Source of the DNA: Phymatolithon calcareum
Taxonomy: Eukaryota > Rhodophyta > Florideophyceae > Hapalidiales
Assembly (NCBI GenBank): GCA_977006965.1
Contig: OZ345379.1
Coordinates: 1,674,001 to 1,738,000, forward strand
Direction of reading: 5' to 3'
DNA length: 64,000 nt
Part shown: in pieces, positions 1-9,207 of the stretch
How the letters are laid out: each line of letters begins with the position of its first letter
Position numbering within the stretch: the stretch's first letter is position 1
Notes under the pieces: model-generated
The model's database searches: none
The model's input: the letters and a program-made list of their open reading frames with translations, nothing else
Told to the model about the DNA's origin: nothing
Made by a program: the position numbers and the translations under genes

Positions 1-339
1 ACTCGACGGAATGTTCCATTTTGCGTCTATCTCTGCTCAAAGGGTGATCAGTGTACCGGAGAAAGTGAGTTTTTCTTCGAAAAGGGTACTGGGTTCTCCA
101 ACCCGTACAATCATCTCAAGCATTGCATTGGAGGTGGAAGCGAAGAACATATATACAGAGCCGTTCTTGCCGAGAAGTTGAGATCCGGGTCGTCGTTCAC
201 AGTTCAATCGTCAATGGTGATGAAGCTCACGGAACATGAAAAGGCGATGAACAGCTATCTTAGTATTGATGTCTATATTGTGGGAAGCCTTCCAATTGCA
301 ATGCGAATTGCTGCAAACAAAACTGAGCAATTAAATTGA
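1..339 (+). CDS. 3' part of ORF with BED/CCHC-like zinc finger (hAT-type transposase-like), partial
   Basis: The frame is open from the first base of the window to TGA at 337-339 (112 codons), so the start lies outside. Near the N-terminal side it has two cysteines separated by three residues and then, about 30 residues later, a N-x-x-H-L-x-x-C motif. This spacing is that of BED-type or related DNA-binding fingers found at the N-terminus of hAT and other transposases. The rest is featureless, ending in ...EQLN. No catalytic part is present, and what follows at 392 is a different duplicated unit, so the gene is either truncated here or continues after an intron that is not visible. A hAT C-terminal remnant lies at 56.4-57.1 kb, but nothing links the two. 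Family assignment is moderate to low. Confidence 0.4.
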   Translation, partial: TRRNVPFCVYLCSKGDQCTGESEFFFEKGTGFSNPYNHLKHCIGGGSEEHIYRAVLAEKLRSGSSFTVQSSMVMKLTEHEKAMNSYLSIDVYIVGSLPIAMRIAANKTEQLN

Positions 340-480
340 TAAATTTCACCCGGGTCTGCAATCGCAAACAATGGAATTGGCGCAACCCCTGATCTCATGC
401 CCCCTACTCCACACCCTGAACGCAAAATTTTCTCGTTCTTCGCGGGAAATCAGTTCTCTCGCACTCTCAGAATTTCGCTA

Positions 481-531
481 ATGACCCATGAGTCTCAGCG
501 CACTAATGGATCCAGTCGGATTCATTGCTGA
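481..531 (+). promoter_or_regulatory. Upstream ORF overlapping the GTPase start
   Basis: An ATG at 481 lies 7 nt before the main ATG at 488, in another frame, and runs 16 codons to a TGA at 529-531 inside the GTPase coding region. If the mRNA begins upstream, scanning ribosomes would meet this ATG first, which would lower GTPase translation. The same arrangement is kept at 29114-29164 before copy 3, but is absent before copy 2 at 26716. A function is inferred only. Confidence 0.3.
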
Positions 532-2401
532 TGTTATTGCAATCTGCAACGCTCTGGGGATCAAGACCCCGGCGCAAAGAGCAGAATCGAATCAGCTGAT
601 GAGCGAGATTAAAGCCATTCAAGAAAGCGCTTTCAGTCTGAGCTATCAAGTATCAAGGTCCGAGGAGAGAATCAACAGGTCTATTGCCGCTGCGGCAACG
701 ATTGAAGTTCGTTCCAGACTCCCGAACAACCTTTCAATTCGCAGCCAAGTCTTGGATTCCACGATCAAGCTTCTCCTCATTCTGAAGCAAGTTCCAGCTC
801 GAGTCACTTTCGCCGTCGTCCTCAGATATTTTGTGGGTACGAAGCCTGCCACGCTTGGAATGGCTGGATCCACCACCGACGACATTCACGAAATGGTCAA
901 ATCTTTGGATCGCCTAGCACGCTCAAAGATGGGTTCAAAACGACACATGACCGCCTTCATCGCTGCTCAATGCCGAGGAAGGCACCATCTTGAGTCTGAA
1001 AGCATGGTTTCGGCCGCTCTGTGTTGCCTCGTCACAGAGGTCCTCGGTTTGCCATCCGTTGGTAGTGCAGAAAGCATCCACAGCTCTGAATTGGCGCCGT
1101 CAAACATTACAGGGAACAAGACTGTTGTTTTGCTCCGCCCCGAGCCTGTCGAGGTCGAAAAGCCTGAGTTTGATCGACTTTGCAGAATTTTCATGGTTGG
1201 GGACACCAGGACTGGGAAGTCCTCTCTAGGAAATGCTTTGACGCAAAAGAGTACTTTCAGGACGTCGAAGGGGATGACCGGTACCCTGCACATCGGTTGC
1301 GAAGAAATTGTGGAGACGATTTCATGTGATCAATTGCTCACCGAAGTATATGATACTCCGGGCCTGAACGACAAAGACAGGCTTGATGTGTACTACCAGG
1401 CTGCAATCGAAGACATAATTGTTACCCTGCAACAAGCGAATGCTCTGGTTTTGACCATAGCTGTCGATGCGGGCATCACAAACTCTACAAGCCGCGCAAT
1501 TGAAGAATACAAGGTCTTGTTTGGACAAGAAATGGTGAACATGCTGATCGTTGTACTGACCACGAATGAATCAGCTGACAAGGATGAGTGCGACGATCTG
1601 ATCGCATACAATTGGGATACGATCGCTGGCTGTATCCAAGGAATAAGACAGGCAAACGTCATGTGCGTGAGTCTGGAGGATTTAAGGTCTCAAGAAGCAT
1701 CATATTCCCACACCGTTGTGAAGGAAGTGCTCGCATATTGTCAAGCAATGCCGCTCACGATAATACACTCTCTGTCATTGAAGTACGAACAGATCAAGAA
1801 ATCTCTTTTGGAAAGGAGAGGAGAAGTTCGAGCTGAAATTGTAGAAATGTGCAATGATGGCTGGCTTGCATATGACGCACTAGCCAAATCATTCGAATCT
1901 GCAGGTCACTCTGCAATCGCAGACTTTTGCGTGAAAGGATTCGTTTATAAACACACGAACCGCCCAAGAAGGGCGATGACATTAGTGTCGTCTGGTATAT
2001 GCAACCTTATTCGCAAGTTCGCTATTCACGTGGACTTCAAAGTCGAAGATGGGGACCAAATATGGAAGCGTTTTCTCCGCAAAAACCATCAAAACTCTCC
2101 GGATGCGATGAGGATGTTTGGTGACATGCTCGTACAAGAGGGGCTGGCAGTTCTCGTAAAAGCTGGAAAGCCGACCATGTGCGGAACCCTCCCCATCGAG
2201 AGGAGCTACGTGACTGTTTTCAACCCACACTACCAGGCCTGGAAGGCCATTGTGTCGTTTGTGGAGAAGATTCATTCGGAAGAAACGGATATTGCTCCGG
2301 ATATCATTGAAGGATTAAGAAATGCATACATTCCTAACGTGAGTGCAAGGCGTCGCCGCCGTCGTCGTCAGGAAGGCGCTTCAAAGAACACTTATGCATG
2401 A
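488..2401 (+). CDS. AIG1/GIMAP-like P-loop GTPase, copy 1
   Basis: This is a 637-residue protein with a GTPase domain in its middle. The P-loop GDTRTGKSS is at residues 238-246, a possible switch-I Thr in MTGTLH near 263-268, and the G3 motif DTPG at 289-292. At the G4 position (about 357-362) it has LTTNES rather than T/NKxD, a looseness known in the AIG1/GIMAP/Toc34-like group. Residues 1-220 form an alpha-helical N-terminal region beginning with MDPVGFIADVIAIC. It is reminiscent of the helical N-terminal domains of fungal STAND/HeLo-like proteins, but this is only an impression. A run of arginines near residue 623 could be a nuclear or RNA/membrane-binding tail. No signal peptide is evident. 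The start is ATG, matched by copies 2 and 3. Copy 3 differs by only four residues (64, 135, 161, 367). The substrate and pathway are unknown; immune- or vesicle-type roles of the family elsewhere are not evidence for this one. Confidence 0.8.
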   Translation: MSLSALMDPVGFIADVIAICNALGIKTPAQRAESNQLMSEIKAIQESAFSLSYQVSRSEERINRSIAAAATIEVRSRLPNNLSIRSQVLDSTIKLLLILKQVPARVTFAVVLRYFVGTKPATLGMAGSTTDDIHEMVKSLDRLARSKMGSKRHMTAFIAAQCRGRHHLESESMVSAALCCLVTEVLGLPSVGSAESIHSSELAPSNITGNKTVVLLRPEPVEVEKPEFDRLCRIFMVGDTRTGKSSLGNALTQKSTFRTSKGMTGTLHIGCEEIVETISCDQLLTEVYDTPGLNDKDRLDVYYQAAIEDIIVTLQQANALVLTIAVDAGITNSTSRAIEEYKVLFGQEMVNMLIVVLTTNESADKDECDDLIAYNWDTIAGCIQGIRQANVMCVSLEDLRSQEASYSHTVVKEVLAYCQAMPLTIIHSLSLKYEQIKKSLLERRGEVRAEIVEMCNDGWLAYDALAKSFESAGHSAIADFCVKGFVYKHTNRPRRAMTLVSSGICNLIRKFAIHVDFKVEDGDQIWKRFLRKNHQNSPDAMRMFGDMLVQEGLAVLVKAGKPTMCGTLPIERSYVTVFNPHYQAWKAIVSFVEKIHSEETDIAPDIIEGLRNAYIPNVSARRRRRRRQEGASKNTYA

Positions 2402-2431
2402 TCCAGATTTTGACAAGATCTAAGAGTATAG

Positions 2432-2895
2432 TGTAAGAATGTCGTCCAGATTGTAGGTTTAAAGGTGCGCAGGACGTCTTCTTAGAGAGTGCAGAAGGTG
2501 TTTGTGTTTAACGAGGAAAAGGAGCGCGGGTATCCGGTACGTGAAGTGTTTGTGTACCGGTCCCTTTAATGTGTGTGAACAAGGTGCTCGATATTGGAAG
2601 AGAGGAAAACGGTCCTTCGTCGTGGATGAGTTGTCGTCGGTCATAGATAAGTTGTCAGAAGTACTAATCAGTCCGCTCTGTATCTCATTCCTCGTGTATA
2701 GGACGAGTGGAAGGAGCGAAAACCTATTTTAACACCATTTTAGCCATTGCGTATCACACATCACGAAAGACGCTAAGCCGAGAAGCGGAGATATTGCTGA
2801 GTGCCGAGTACTGCCAGGATGACCAGAAGTGTGTTGTACAAGTGCACAGAGACACGTGTAGACATCCTGTCAGGCAGTGTTGATACATTCTTACA
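2432..2895 (-). repeat. 3' LTR of the Ty3/Gypsy element
   Basis: This 464-bp LTR has terminal inverted ends, TGTAAGAATG and CATTCTTACA. It lies downstream of pol in the element's own orientation. Small ORFs inside it are repeated exactly in the other LTR and are not genes. Confidence 0.93.
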
Positions 2896-2905
2896 TCCCC
2901 CCGGT
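2896..2905 (-). other. Polypurine tract
   Basis: Read on the minus strand, the bases just inside the 3' LTR are ACCGGGGGGA. This is a purine run in the right place to prime plus-strand DNA synthesis. Confidence 0.6.
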
Positions 2906-3201
2906 AAGCTTGAGGTACGGAAGACGTGATGTGACGATGAAGCGACGAGAGTGCGCAGGCCGGACAGTGCGTAAGAAAGCGACCACGGAATGTAATGTTG
3001 AGGTGAAGCTCGCGCGGGTAGCAACTGTAGTTAAGCTGGACCGGAGCTGAACCGTCAAAACGAACGTGGTGCAGTAGAAGAGAGCGAGATGGAAATGACA
3101 GGCGCTGGTTGAATGCAGGTATGGCAAGAGAACGGCAGAGCTGGAGGCAGGTGTGACGAAATTCAACCAAGGCTGTGAAAGATGCAGTAGAGTGGGAGAC
3201 A

Positions 3202-6200
3202 TCAAGCAGAGTGAAGAGACGGCACTGCTTTTCGAGGGCGGCCCACTGTACGGACGCGTCCTATGTGCGGCACTGGGCGCAAAATGGGATGCGTGTGTAG
3301 TGTGTCCGGTGCGTTTGAAGGCGGAGCCGCGGTCACATCAGGAGGGAGAAGGGGAGACTGGGTACCAAAGTACTGTCGAACAAATTGGGAGTGAACATTC
3401 CCGTGGCGCGTGACGCCGTGAGGGGTAGTTGTCGTTACTCCGCATAGATTGTTAGTACTGTTGTAGGATACCAATTTCCAAATGCCCGTATTGTAAGTCC
3501 GTAATGCCTGAGAAGTACCTTTGTTCGGCGGAATACGCATATAGACCAACGAGCCGAGCGGTACAGCGAAAGGAACGCGACCCAAGTTGGCCGTACGCGC
3601 CTGTTGTTGATGATAGTTCTGGAGTCGCACAGATGCATCGGCCCAAGCGGCACGGATATGAGCGGACAGCGTGGCACGGTAAAGCGCTATAGACGGCCGG
3701 TCTTCGCGCTGGTCCGACAGGAACAATGTTTGTACGGCCGGAAGACGGGGGGTCCAGCCATGCGTAAGCATCCAAGGCGTTTCGCCTGTGGAGGAGTGAA
3801 CAGCCGTGCGTAGCGCAAACACGATGCCAGGGAGGTACGACGTCCAGCTATGCTCGGATCCCTCGAGAAGGCGGGCGATTGAGTCCTGTACAGAACGGTT
3901 TGCGCGCTCCACGAATCCTTGCGATTCGGAATGATGGGGTGGCCCTTTTTCGTACCTCGAACCACTGCTATGTACCGCAGCGCGCATCTCCGAAGTCCAT
4001 AGTTCGGGCGCACTATCGGCATACGATTCAGCGCAAGTCCAGCCCTCCAGCGCCCAGCGCTGGGTGTAGGCCGCAGCCAGAGTTCGGCCATTGCACGTTT
4101 TTAGTGGTACTACGACTAACCACTTGGAAAAGTGATTGACCAGGACGAACATATACTTAAAACCGTCGGGGTCAGCCGGCCGAGGGCCAACGACGTCCAT
4201 GGACATGCGATGGTGTAAATGCTGCGCGGGTGTAGATCGAAGAAGACCAGTGCGGTACGCCATCGCGTTGCGGGAATTGCAGCGGTGGCAGTGAGTGACG
4301 ATGATGCGCGCGTCACGGTACATCCCCGGCCAGTAGCATGACTCTTGTAACCGGCGAACAGTCTTCACTACGCCGTGGTGACCGACATCGCCCGCGTCAT
4401 GATGGATGTGCAAGAACTGTAGGCGATACTCGTAGGGAATAACGATGCGGACCGAAGCAGAGCCTGACTCAATGTAGCACAGGAGATCATTGAAGACTCC
4501 CAGGTGTGGTAGGACCCGCCTCCAGACGGAAGGACGGATTGTTCTGCGAACAGTGACGGCTTTGGCGCGAAGTGCAGGAGATGCAAGCCAGTATTGCGGC
4601 AAGTAAAGTGCTGATGCAAATAAAAGACAAAGCGGGTCCTGTAGCTGTGAGATCCGCATGGAATCAAGTGAGATAGCTCGCAGCGGATACGGAACGGGCG
4701 GAGCAAAAGCAGGCGGAGAGGGGACTGTCGTGATGGCAGTGAGGGCAAATGATTGCGCGGGGACGTCGTGGTGGGTTTGACGAGAGGTAGAAAGCGTGAG
4801 AGTTGCAGAGTAAGGGGCTCGCGAAAGTGCATCGGAGACCACGTTCTCTTTCGCAGATACATGAATTGGTCGGAATCGGAAACTCTGAATCTGTAAAGAC
4901 CAACGAAGAAGCTTGGTGTTGATGTTCTTCGCGGAACTTAACCAGGTGAGCGATTGTGCATCTGTGAACCACACAAAGGTGCGGCCATATAGATACACGC
5001 GCAGTTTGCGCAAGGCAAATACCAAAGCAAAGCACTCTTTTTCCGGTGTGGTCCAGTCGGTTTCAGCGCCTCGGAAGGCATAGCTGAGAAACTGCAGGGG
5101 ACGCAGAACATTGTTGCCATCATACTGTTGAAGCACAACACCGACACCAACCTCGGACGCATCCGTAGAGAGGACGAATTCCTTCGACCAGTTGGGATAG
5201 GCGAGTACATCTGCAGACGCGAGACAAGTACGCAACGTGTTGAACGTGGTTTCATGAGCCGTTGTCCATGTTAAATCCGCGTTTTTTCTGACTAATCGTT
5301 GAAGGGGGAGTGCCACGGTAGCAAAGTCCCGAAGAAAACGCCGGTAAAATCCAACCATTGCGAGAAATCTCCGAATAGCGGAAACTTCTGCCTTCGTCCC
5401 GTTGCTTGTGGTAGGTGACGGAAAGCTAGAAATCGCAGTCATGATGCGGCGCTGCGGAGTGATGCCTTTCGAAGAGATGTGGTGACCCAAGAAAGGAATT
5501 TCGCGTGCGGCAAAGTGGCATTTTGGCAGTTTTAACTGACAGTTGACTTTGGAGAGTTGGTCAAAAACAGACTGAAGATCAATCAGGTGTTGTTCAAACG
5601 AAGCACTGTACACAATGATATCATCGAGGTATACCAAAGCGCAATGAAAGTGCAGAGATCCTAGTACGGAGTCCATGATGCGCTGGAAAAGCGCGGGACC
5701 ATTGCAGACCCCAAAAGGTAGCCTTGTCCACTGCCAATGCCCACGAGAAGACGGGAAGGCCGTTTTGGGACGCGACGCTGGATGGAGAGGTAGTTGGTGA
5801 AATCCCGCGGCTGCATCCAAGGTAGAAAAGTAGGATGCACCATGAAGACGGTCCAGTGTATCATCCAAGCGGGGTAACGTGTACGCATCTTCCACCGTTA
5901 CAGCGTTCAAACGACGGTAGTCAAGACAGAAGCGTATTCCACCGTTAGGTTTTGCAGCAAGGACGATAGGGAAGCTCCAACTAGATGTAGACGGCTCGAT
6001 CAACCCCTCGCGCTGCAATTGTTCAGTGTGCTCGTCGATGAAACGATGGGCAAGTGGATGGCGCCGACGGGGAGAGCATTTGATTGGCTTTGCTGTACCG
6101 GTCTCGATACGCACCGCTGGTACATTGACCATGACATCCGGATAATCGGGGTCGTTAGCAAAAGTAGAATTGTTGACAAGCAGGAGCTCGGTGAGTTGCT

Positions 6201-7287
6201 GATGCTGTACAGGGGAGAGTTGCTTGGAGAGATTATTCGTAAGATCCTGTTGTTGCATCCAGGCGCGTTGAGCGTGATTCAGTGGACGTTTCGGCCGCAC
6301 AAGCTGGCCAACAGTATCAACATCGTCGTGCAGTTCGACATCGGCGACTGTCTGAAGAGGATGGAGAGAAAGTGTTGTAGAGGCATTCGCATATGAGATG
6401 TGTCCGAGGGATAGCACGTCCGATGGGCCAGTGGGTACAAGCTGCGCAACACGAGCGTTTGCAGGGAGCTTGATTGCGTTGGAGCTCGGATTGTACATGA
6501 AGGCGAACAGTTGGTTGTTTTCAACGCATTCGAGAAGCGCTGTAGCCACGTGAACGCCAAAGGCTGTGTATGTTGTAGGACGCGATTGCATTAGAGCTGA
6601 GTGCCCAACATGCCACGAGTTAGGCGAGAAGACCGGAACACGGGCCTGTTGGCCGGCTTGGATGACGATGTCGCGCGATAGACGTAACGTGTCAAGAGGC
6701 CGGCCGACAGACTGAAACGGAACTTCGGCGGAGGATTGGAATGGATCCATGGATGCAAAAGTGATGGACAGAGAATCCAGATCAATTTTCGCGCGCGTGG
6801 CCAGCAGAACATCCAAGCCTAGTATTAGATCGTAGGCGAGATTGCGCCCAATGAGGCAGTCGGCGGAAATGCAGAACGAATCAGAGACGCGAACAGGAAC
6901 AGTAACAATGCCCTGTAACGGTATTGTCTGACGAGCAGCGCTGTGCATGTGTATTGCAGTAGGGCGAGACACAAAGTGATGCCGTGACCGAGTTTGCAAC
7001 TTGTGTAGTAAGCGAGATGAAATGCAACTCCGCTGTGCACCTGTGTCGATAAGGCAAGTGATGGCACGAATACCGTTATCGATGGAAGCACGAATGGTCG
7101 CGGAGAACATAGTCGTAGCATTCTGAAGCTGTGAGAAAGCCTGCGAGCCGCACAGGAGCGCAGTGGTGGCAATGGAAATTTCCCACGGCCGAAGGCTAGG
7201 ATCGTGATGAAGAGTGTCTAAATGTCCGGGCGCGACGACTGGGGAAGGTGGATGTGAAAGAAAGGAAGAAATCGAGCGGGCACTCAA
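3202..7287 (-). CDS. pol: Ty3/Gypsy Pol polyprotein (PR-RT-RNaseH-IN)
   Basis: This 1,361-residue ORF has domains in Gypsy order. An aspartic protease has DTGA at about residues 81-84. Reverse transcriptase follows, with YLDD at about 553-556 and the conserved KPNGG and LPFG stretches before it. RNase H has a TDAS motif near 690. Integrase has an HHCC zinc finger (CHRCN) followed by the D,D-E core, ending with G-F-V-E-R-A-N-R. The nominal first codon is TTG, one base upstream of the gag stop, and there is no upstream ATG in this frame. Pol is therefore most likely made by -1 frameshifting from gag at the slippery heptamer at 7308-7314, not by its own initiation. There are no stops or frameshifts, in line with a young copy. 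Confidence 0.95.
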   Translation of the reverse strand: MSARSISSFLSHPPSPVVAPGHLDTLHHDPSLRPWEISIATTALLCGSQAFSQLQNATTMFSATIRASIDNGIRAITCLIDTGAQRSCISSRLLHKLQTRSRHHFVSRPTAIHMHSAARQTIPLQGIVTVPVRVSDSFCISADCLIGRNLAYDLILGLDVLLATRAKIDLDSLSITFASMDPFQSSAEVPFQSVGRPLDTLRLSRDIVIQAGQQARVPVFSPNSWHVGHSALMQSRPTTYTAFGVHVATALLECVENNQLFAFMYNPSSNAIKLPANARVAQLVPTGPSDVLSLGHISYANASTTLSLHPLQTVADVELHDDVDTVGQLVRPKRPLNHAQRAWMQQQDLTNNLSKQLSPVQHQQLTELLLVNNSTFANDPDYPDVMVNVPAVRIETGTAKPIKCSPRRRHPLAHRFIDEHTEQLQREGLIEPSTSSWSFPIVLAAKPNGGIRFCLDYRRLNAVTVEDAYTLPRLDDTLDRLHGASYFSTLDAAAGFHQLPLHPASRPKTAFPSSRGHWQWTRLPFGVCNGPALFQRIMDSVLGSLHFHCALVYLDDIIVYSASFEQHLIDLQSVFDQLSKVNCQLKLPKCHFAAREIPFLGHHISSKGITPQRRIMTAISSFPSPTTSNGTKAEVSAIRRFLAMVGFYRRFLRDFATVALPLQRLVRKNADLTWTTAHETTFNTLRTCLASADVLAYPNWSKEFVLSTDASEVGVGVVLQQYDGNNVLRPLQFLSYAFRGAETDWTTPEKECFALVFALRKLRVYLYGRTFVWFTDAQSLTWLSSAKNINTKLLRWSLQIQSFRFRPIHVSAKENVVSDALSRAPYSATLTLSTSRQTHHDVPAQSFALTAITTVPSPPAFAPPVPYPLRAISLDSMRISQLQDPLCLLFASALYLPQYWLASPALRAKAVTVRRTIRPSVWRRVLPHLGVFNDLLCYIESGSASVRIVIPYEYRLQFLHIHHDAGDVGHHGVVKTVRRLQESCYWPGMYRDARIIVTHCHRCNSRNAMAYRTGLLRSTPAQHLHHRMSMDVVGPRPADPDGFKYMFVLVNHFSKWLVVVPLKTCNGRTLAAAYTQRWALEGWTCAESYADSAPELWTSEMRAAVHSSGSRYEKGPPHHSESQGFVERANRSVQDSIARLLEGSEHSWTSYLPGIVFALRTAVHSSTGETPWMLTHGWTPRLPAVQTLFLSDQREDRPSIALYRATLSAHIRAAWADASVRLQNYHQQQARTANLGRVPFAVPLGSLVYMRIPPNKGTSQALRTYNTGIWKLVSYNSTNNLCGVTTTTPHGVTRHGNVHSQFVRQYFGTQSPLLPPDVTAAPPSNAPDTLHTHPILRPVPHIGRVRTVGRPRKAVPSLHSA

Positions 7288-8666
7288 TGGAAGAGTGCCC
7301 CACGCGCTTTTGGGTCTCGTCGATATCGTGCGGGCCAGTGTGTATCACGTTTGGTCCAGAAATGCAAGTGTGACGAGCCATGCCGCGCGTAACGTGCAGG
7401 TGGAGTGAATAAACCAGCGTGTTCGTTCTTTTCGCGTGCCTGGCGGCAAGAGTCGTCATCCTCAATGATGCAATCATACGTGCGATGGTCAGGAGAGCCG
7501 CACCGTAAACAGTTCCATGTAGTCCCCGTTTTCTTTAGGGGTGGTTCCGCACTTGGAGCCGTATTATCTCGAAAACGAACTGTGCCGCGCAAAGCAGGTG
7601 GCTGCTTGTCTGTGCGCGCCGTGGCGGATAGAGCTGGAGAGTCGGAGAGAACCTGAGTCGTTGGTGAAACAGTCGTAGGGACGTTGTCCTGTATCGGGGC
7701 TGAAGGCCCCGAAGATTGACGGGACAGCCTGTCATAAATGTGTGTAAGCTGTTTTGTGGCATCCGAGATGACAAGATTGGCAGCAGAAGGAACGGCAGTA
7801 GCCATCACACCAGGGCTGGGCACCACCGGACCCTTCTCGCCCGGAGCGGACAAGTGTGGCGCTGTCGTTTCGCGGACGAGGGAGATAATGTCGAAGGAAG
7901 AATAGCCAAATGTGCCATCAGCAGAAGTGGCCACGGACGGCAAAGCGCCAAGTTCGGCCTGCACGCTGAAGCTTGCAAACTGGCGCGACTGCAGCTGTAC
8001 CAAAGTAAGACTTTGCAAAAATGCAACGGTTTCGGCAAAGTTAAGGTCCTTGTTTGCTGCAGACAGTTGTGCACTGGTAAACTGACGCAGATCCTGCGCG
8101 CTGAGGTTAGCGCTGGTGACAAGGCGCGGTTTTGCAGAGGCGGAGTAGAATGTGGAGTCATCAAAGAGTAGAGCGCGAGCCTGGGCGTCGGTGAGGGTAG
8201 GAGTATGCCGAATGAGAGCGTCGCGCTCTAGAGCGATGAACATGCGGAGGAAACGGGACAAAGGCATAGAATCCGGGCGACGAAATAGGCTGAGGTTTGT
8301 GAGAACGGATGACAGCAACGGTACACATGGGTTGGGTCGCTGAGGATTCTGGATTGCACTGCGACGAAGACAACTTAGGTCGCACTGCGGTGCCTCAGGA
8401 TGACCCAAGTGGGGCTCATTGTGATCAATAGCCCACTGCCCGCAGTAGTCGTCGTGGTCAACATTTTGATGAAAGACCTTGACGAGATATGGGTTAGATG
8501 TCGCAATGTTGTGTCGGGGAGCGAGCGCTTCCAGCAGCCTTGTGTATGAAAATATGTCCTGTTGGGGCTCGTAAGAGTGTTCTTTTGCAACTAGTGCACC
8601 GAAGGATGCCAGAGAGCGTGCTTCAAGATTAGCGACGGCGAACGCGTTGGTCCCTTCTAATGCCAT
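7284..8666 (-). CDS. gag: Ty3/Gypsy Gag with zinc knuckle
   Basis: This 460-residue ORF starts with ATG at 8666. Near the C-terminus, about residues 385-398, it carries CLRCGSPDHRTYDC, a CX2CX4HX4C zinc knuckle typical of retroelement nucleocapsid. The preceding 200 residues are rich in Ala, Ser, Pro and Thr. It is the first ORF after the 5' LTR and its TGA (7284-7286) overlaps the pol frame. It would form the particle and bind the element RNA. Confidence 0.9.
   Translation of the reverse strand: MALEGTNAFAVANLEARSLASFGALVAKEHSYEPQQDIFSYTRLLEALAPRHNIATSNPYLVKVFHQNVDHDDYCGQWAIDHNEPHLGHPEAPQCDLSCLRRSAIQNPQRPNPCVPLLSSVLTNLSLFRRPDSMPLSRFLRMFIALERDALIRHTPTLTDAQARALLFDDSTFYSASAKPRLVTSANLSAQDLRQFTSAQLSAANKDLNFAETVAFLQSLTLVQLQSRQFASFSVQAELGALPSVATSADGTFGYSSFDIISLVRETTAPHLSAPGEKGPVVPSPGVMATAVPSAANLVISDATKQLTHIYDRLSRQSSGPSAPIQDNVPTTVSPTTQVLSDSPALSATARTDKQPPALRGTVRFRDNTAPSAEPPLKKTGTTWNCLRCGSPDHRTYDCIIEDDDSCRQAREKNEHAGLFTPPARYARHGSSHLHFWTKRDTHWPARYRRDPKARGALFH
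7308..7314 (-). promoter_or_regulatory. Probable -1 ribosomal frameshift site between gag and pol
   Basis: On the minus strand the gag frame reads GAC CCA AAA GCG, so the heptamer C CCA AAA fits the X XXY YYZ rule exactly. It lies seven codons before the gag TGA. Pol is in the -1 frame and is open through the site, with no stop between here and the protease. Confidence 0.65.
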
Positions 8667-8725
8667 TGAGGAACAGAAGCAAAGCCCGTCGGGGTTGAAG
8701 CGGAGTTTTGAGATAACGGAGATGT

Positions 8726-8743
8726 TTCAGGGCAGATCCACCA
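8726..8743 (-). other. Primer-binding site region
   Basis: Immediately inside the 5' LTR, the minus strand begins TGGTGGATCTGCCC. TGG is complementary to the universal CCA end of a tRNA, as expected for a primer-binding site. Which tRNA is used was not identified. Confidence 0.5.
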
Positions 8744-9207
8744 TGTAAGAATGTCGTCCAGATTGTAGGTTTAAAGGTGCGCAGGACGTCTTCTTAGAGA
8801 GTGCAGAAGGTGTTTGTGTTTAACGAGGAAAAGGAGCGCGGGTATCCGGTACGTGAAGTGTTTGTGTACCGGTCCCTTTAATGTGTGTGAACAAGGTGCT
8901 CGATATTGGAAGAGAGGAAAACGGTCCTTCGTCGTGGATGAGTTGTCGTCGGTCATAGATAAGTTGTCAGAAGTACTAATCAGTCCGCTCTGTATCTCAT
9001 TCCTCGTGTATAGGACGAGTGGAAGGAGCGAAAACCTATTTTAACACCATTTTAGCCATTGCGTATCACACATCACGAAAGACGCTAAGCCGAGAAGCGG
9101 AGATATTGCTGAGTGCCGAGTACTGCCAGGATGACCAGAAGTGTGTTGTACAAGTGCACAGAGACACGTGTAGACATCCTGTCAGGCAGTGTTGATACAT
9201 TCTTACA
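8744..9207 (-). repeat. 5' LTR of the Ty3/Gypsy element
   Basis: 464 bp, matching the LTR at 2432-2895 with no difference seen by eye. It precedes gag in the element's orientation and should hold its promoter. Confidence 0.93.

Larger units (their letters stand above)
392..2431 (+). repeat. Segmental duplication unit, copy 1 (GTPase gene plus flanks)
   Basis: This stretch matches 29025-31068 almost base for base. The match starts about 96 bp before the GTPase ATG and runs past its stop. It is interrupted after 2431 by the Ty3/Gypsy insertion, resumes at 9208 and ends at 9369 inside a MULE terminal repeat, where a Copia element begins. It therefore covers the gene, a short 5' flank and about 190 bp of 3' flank. 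Confidence 0.85.
2432..9207 (-). mobile_element. Full-length Ty3/Gypsy LTR retrotransposon, recently inserted
   Basis: The 6,776-bp element runs TG...CA. Two 464-bp LTRs appear identical by eye (constant offset 6312). It is flanked by a 4-bp target duplication, ATAG, at 2428-2431 and 9208-9211. The paralogous segment beside GTPase copy 3 has the empty site with a single ATAG, which confirms the boundaries. Coding is on the minus strand in the order gag, protease, reverse transcriptase, RNase H, integrase, which is the Ty3/Gypsy order. Both ORFs are uninterrupted, so the element may be autonomous. Confidence 0.95.

Noticed and set aside
2459-2732. Small ORFs in the LTRs (repeated at 8771-9044)
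   Set aside because: They are exact copies because LTRs are duplicates; no coding signal beyond that.
3435-6812. Many plus- and minus-strand ORFs inside pol
   Set aside because: Shadows of the long pol frame; only pol carries recognisable domains.
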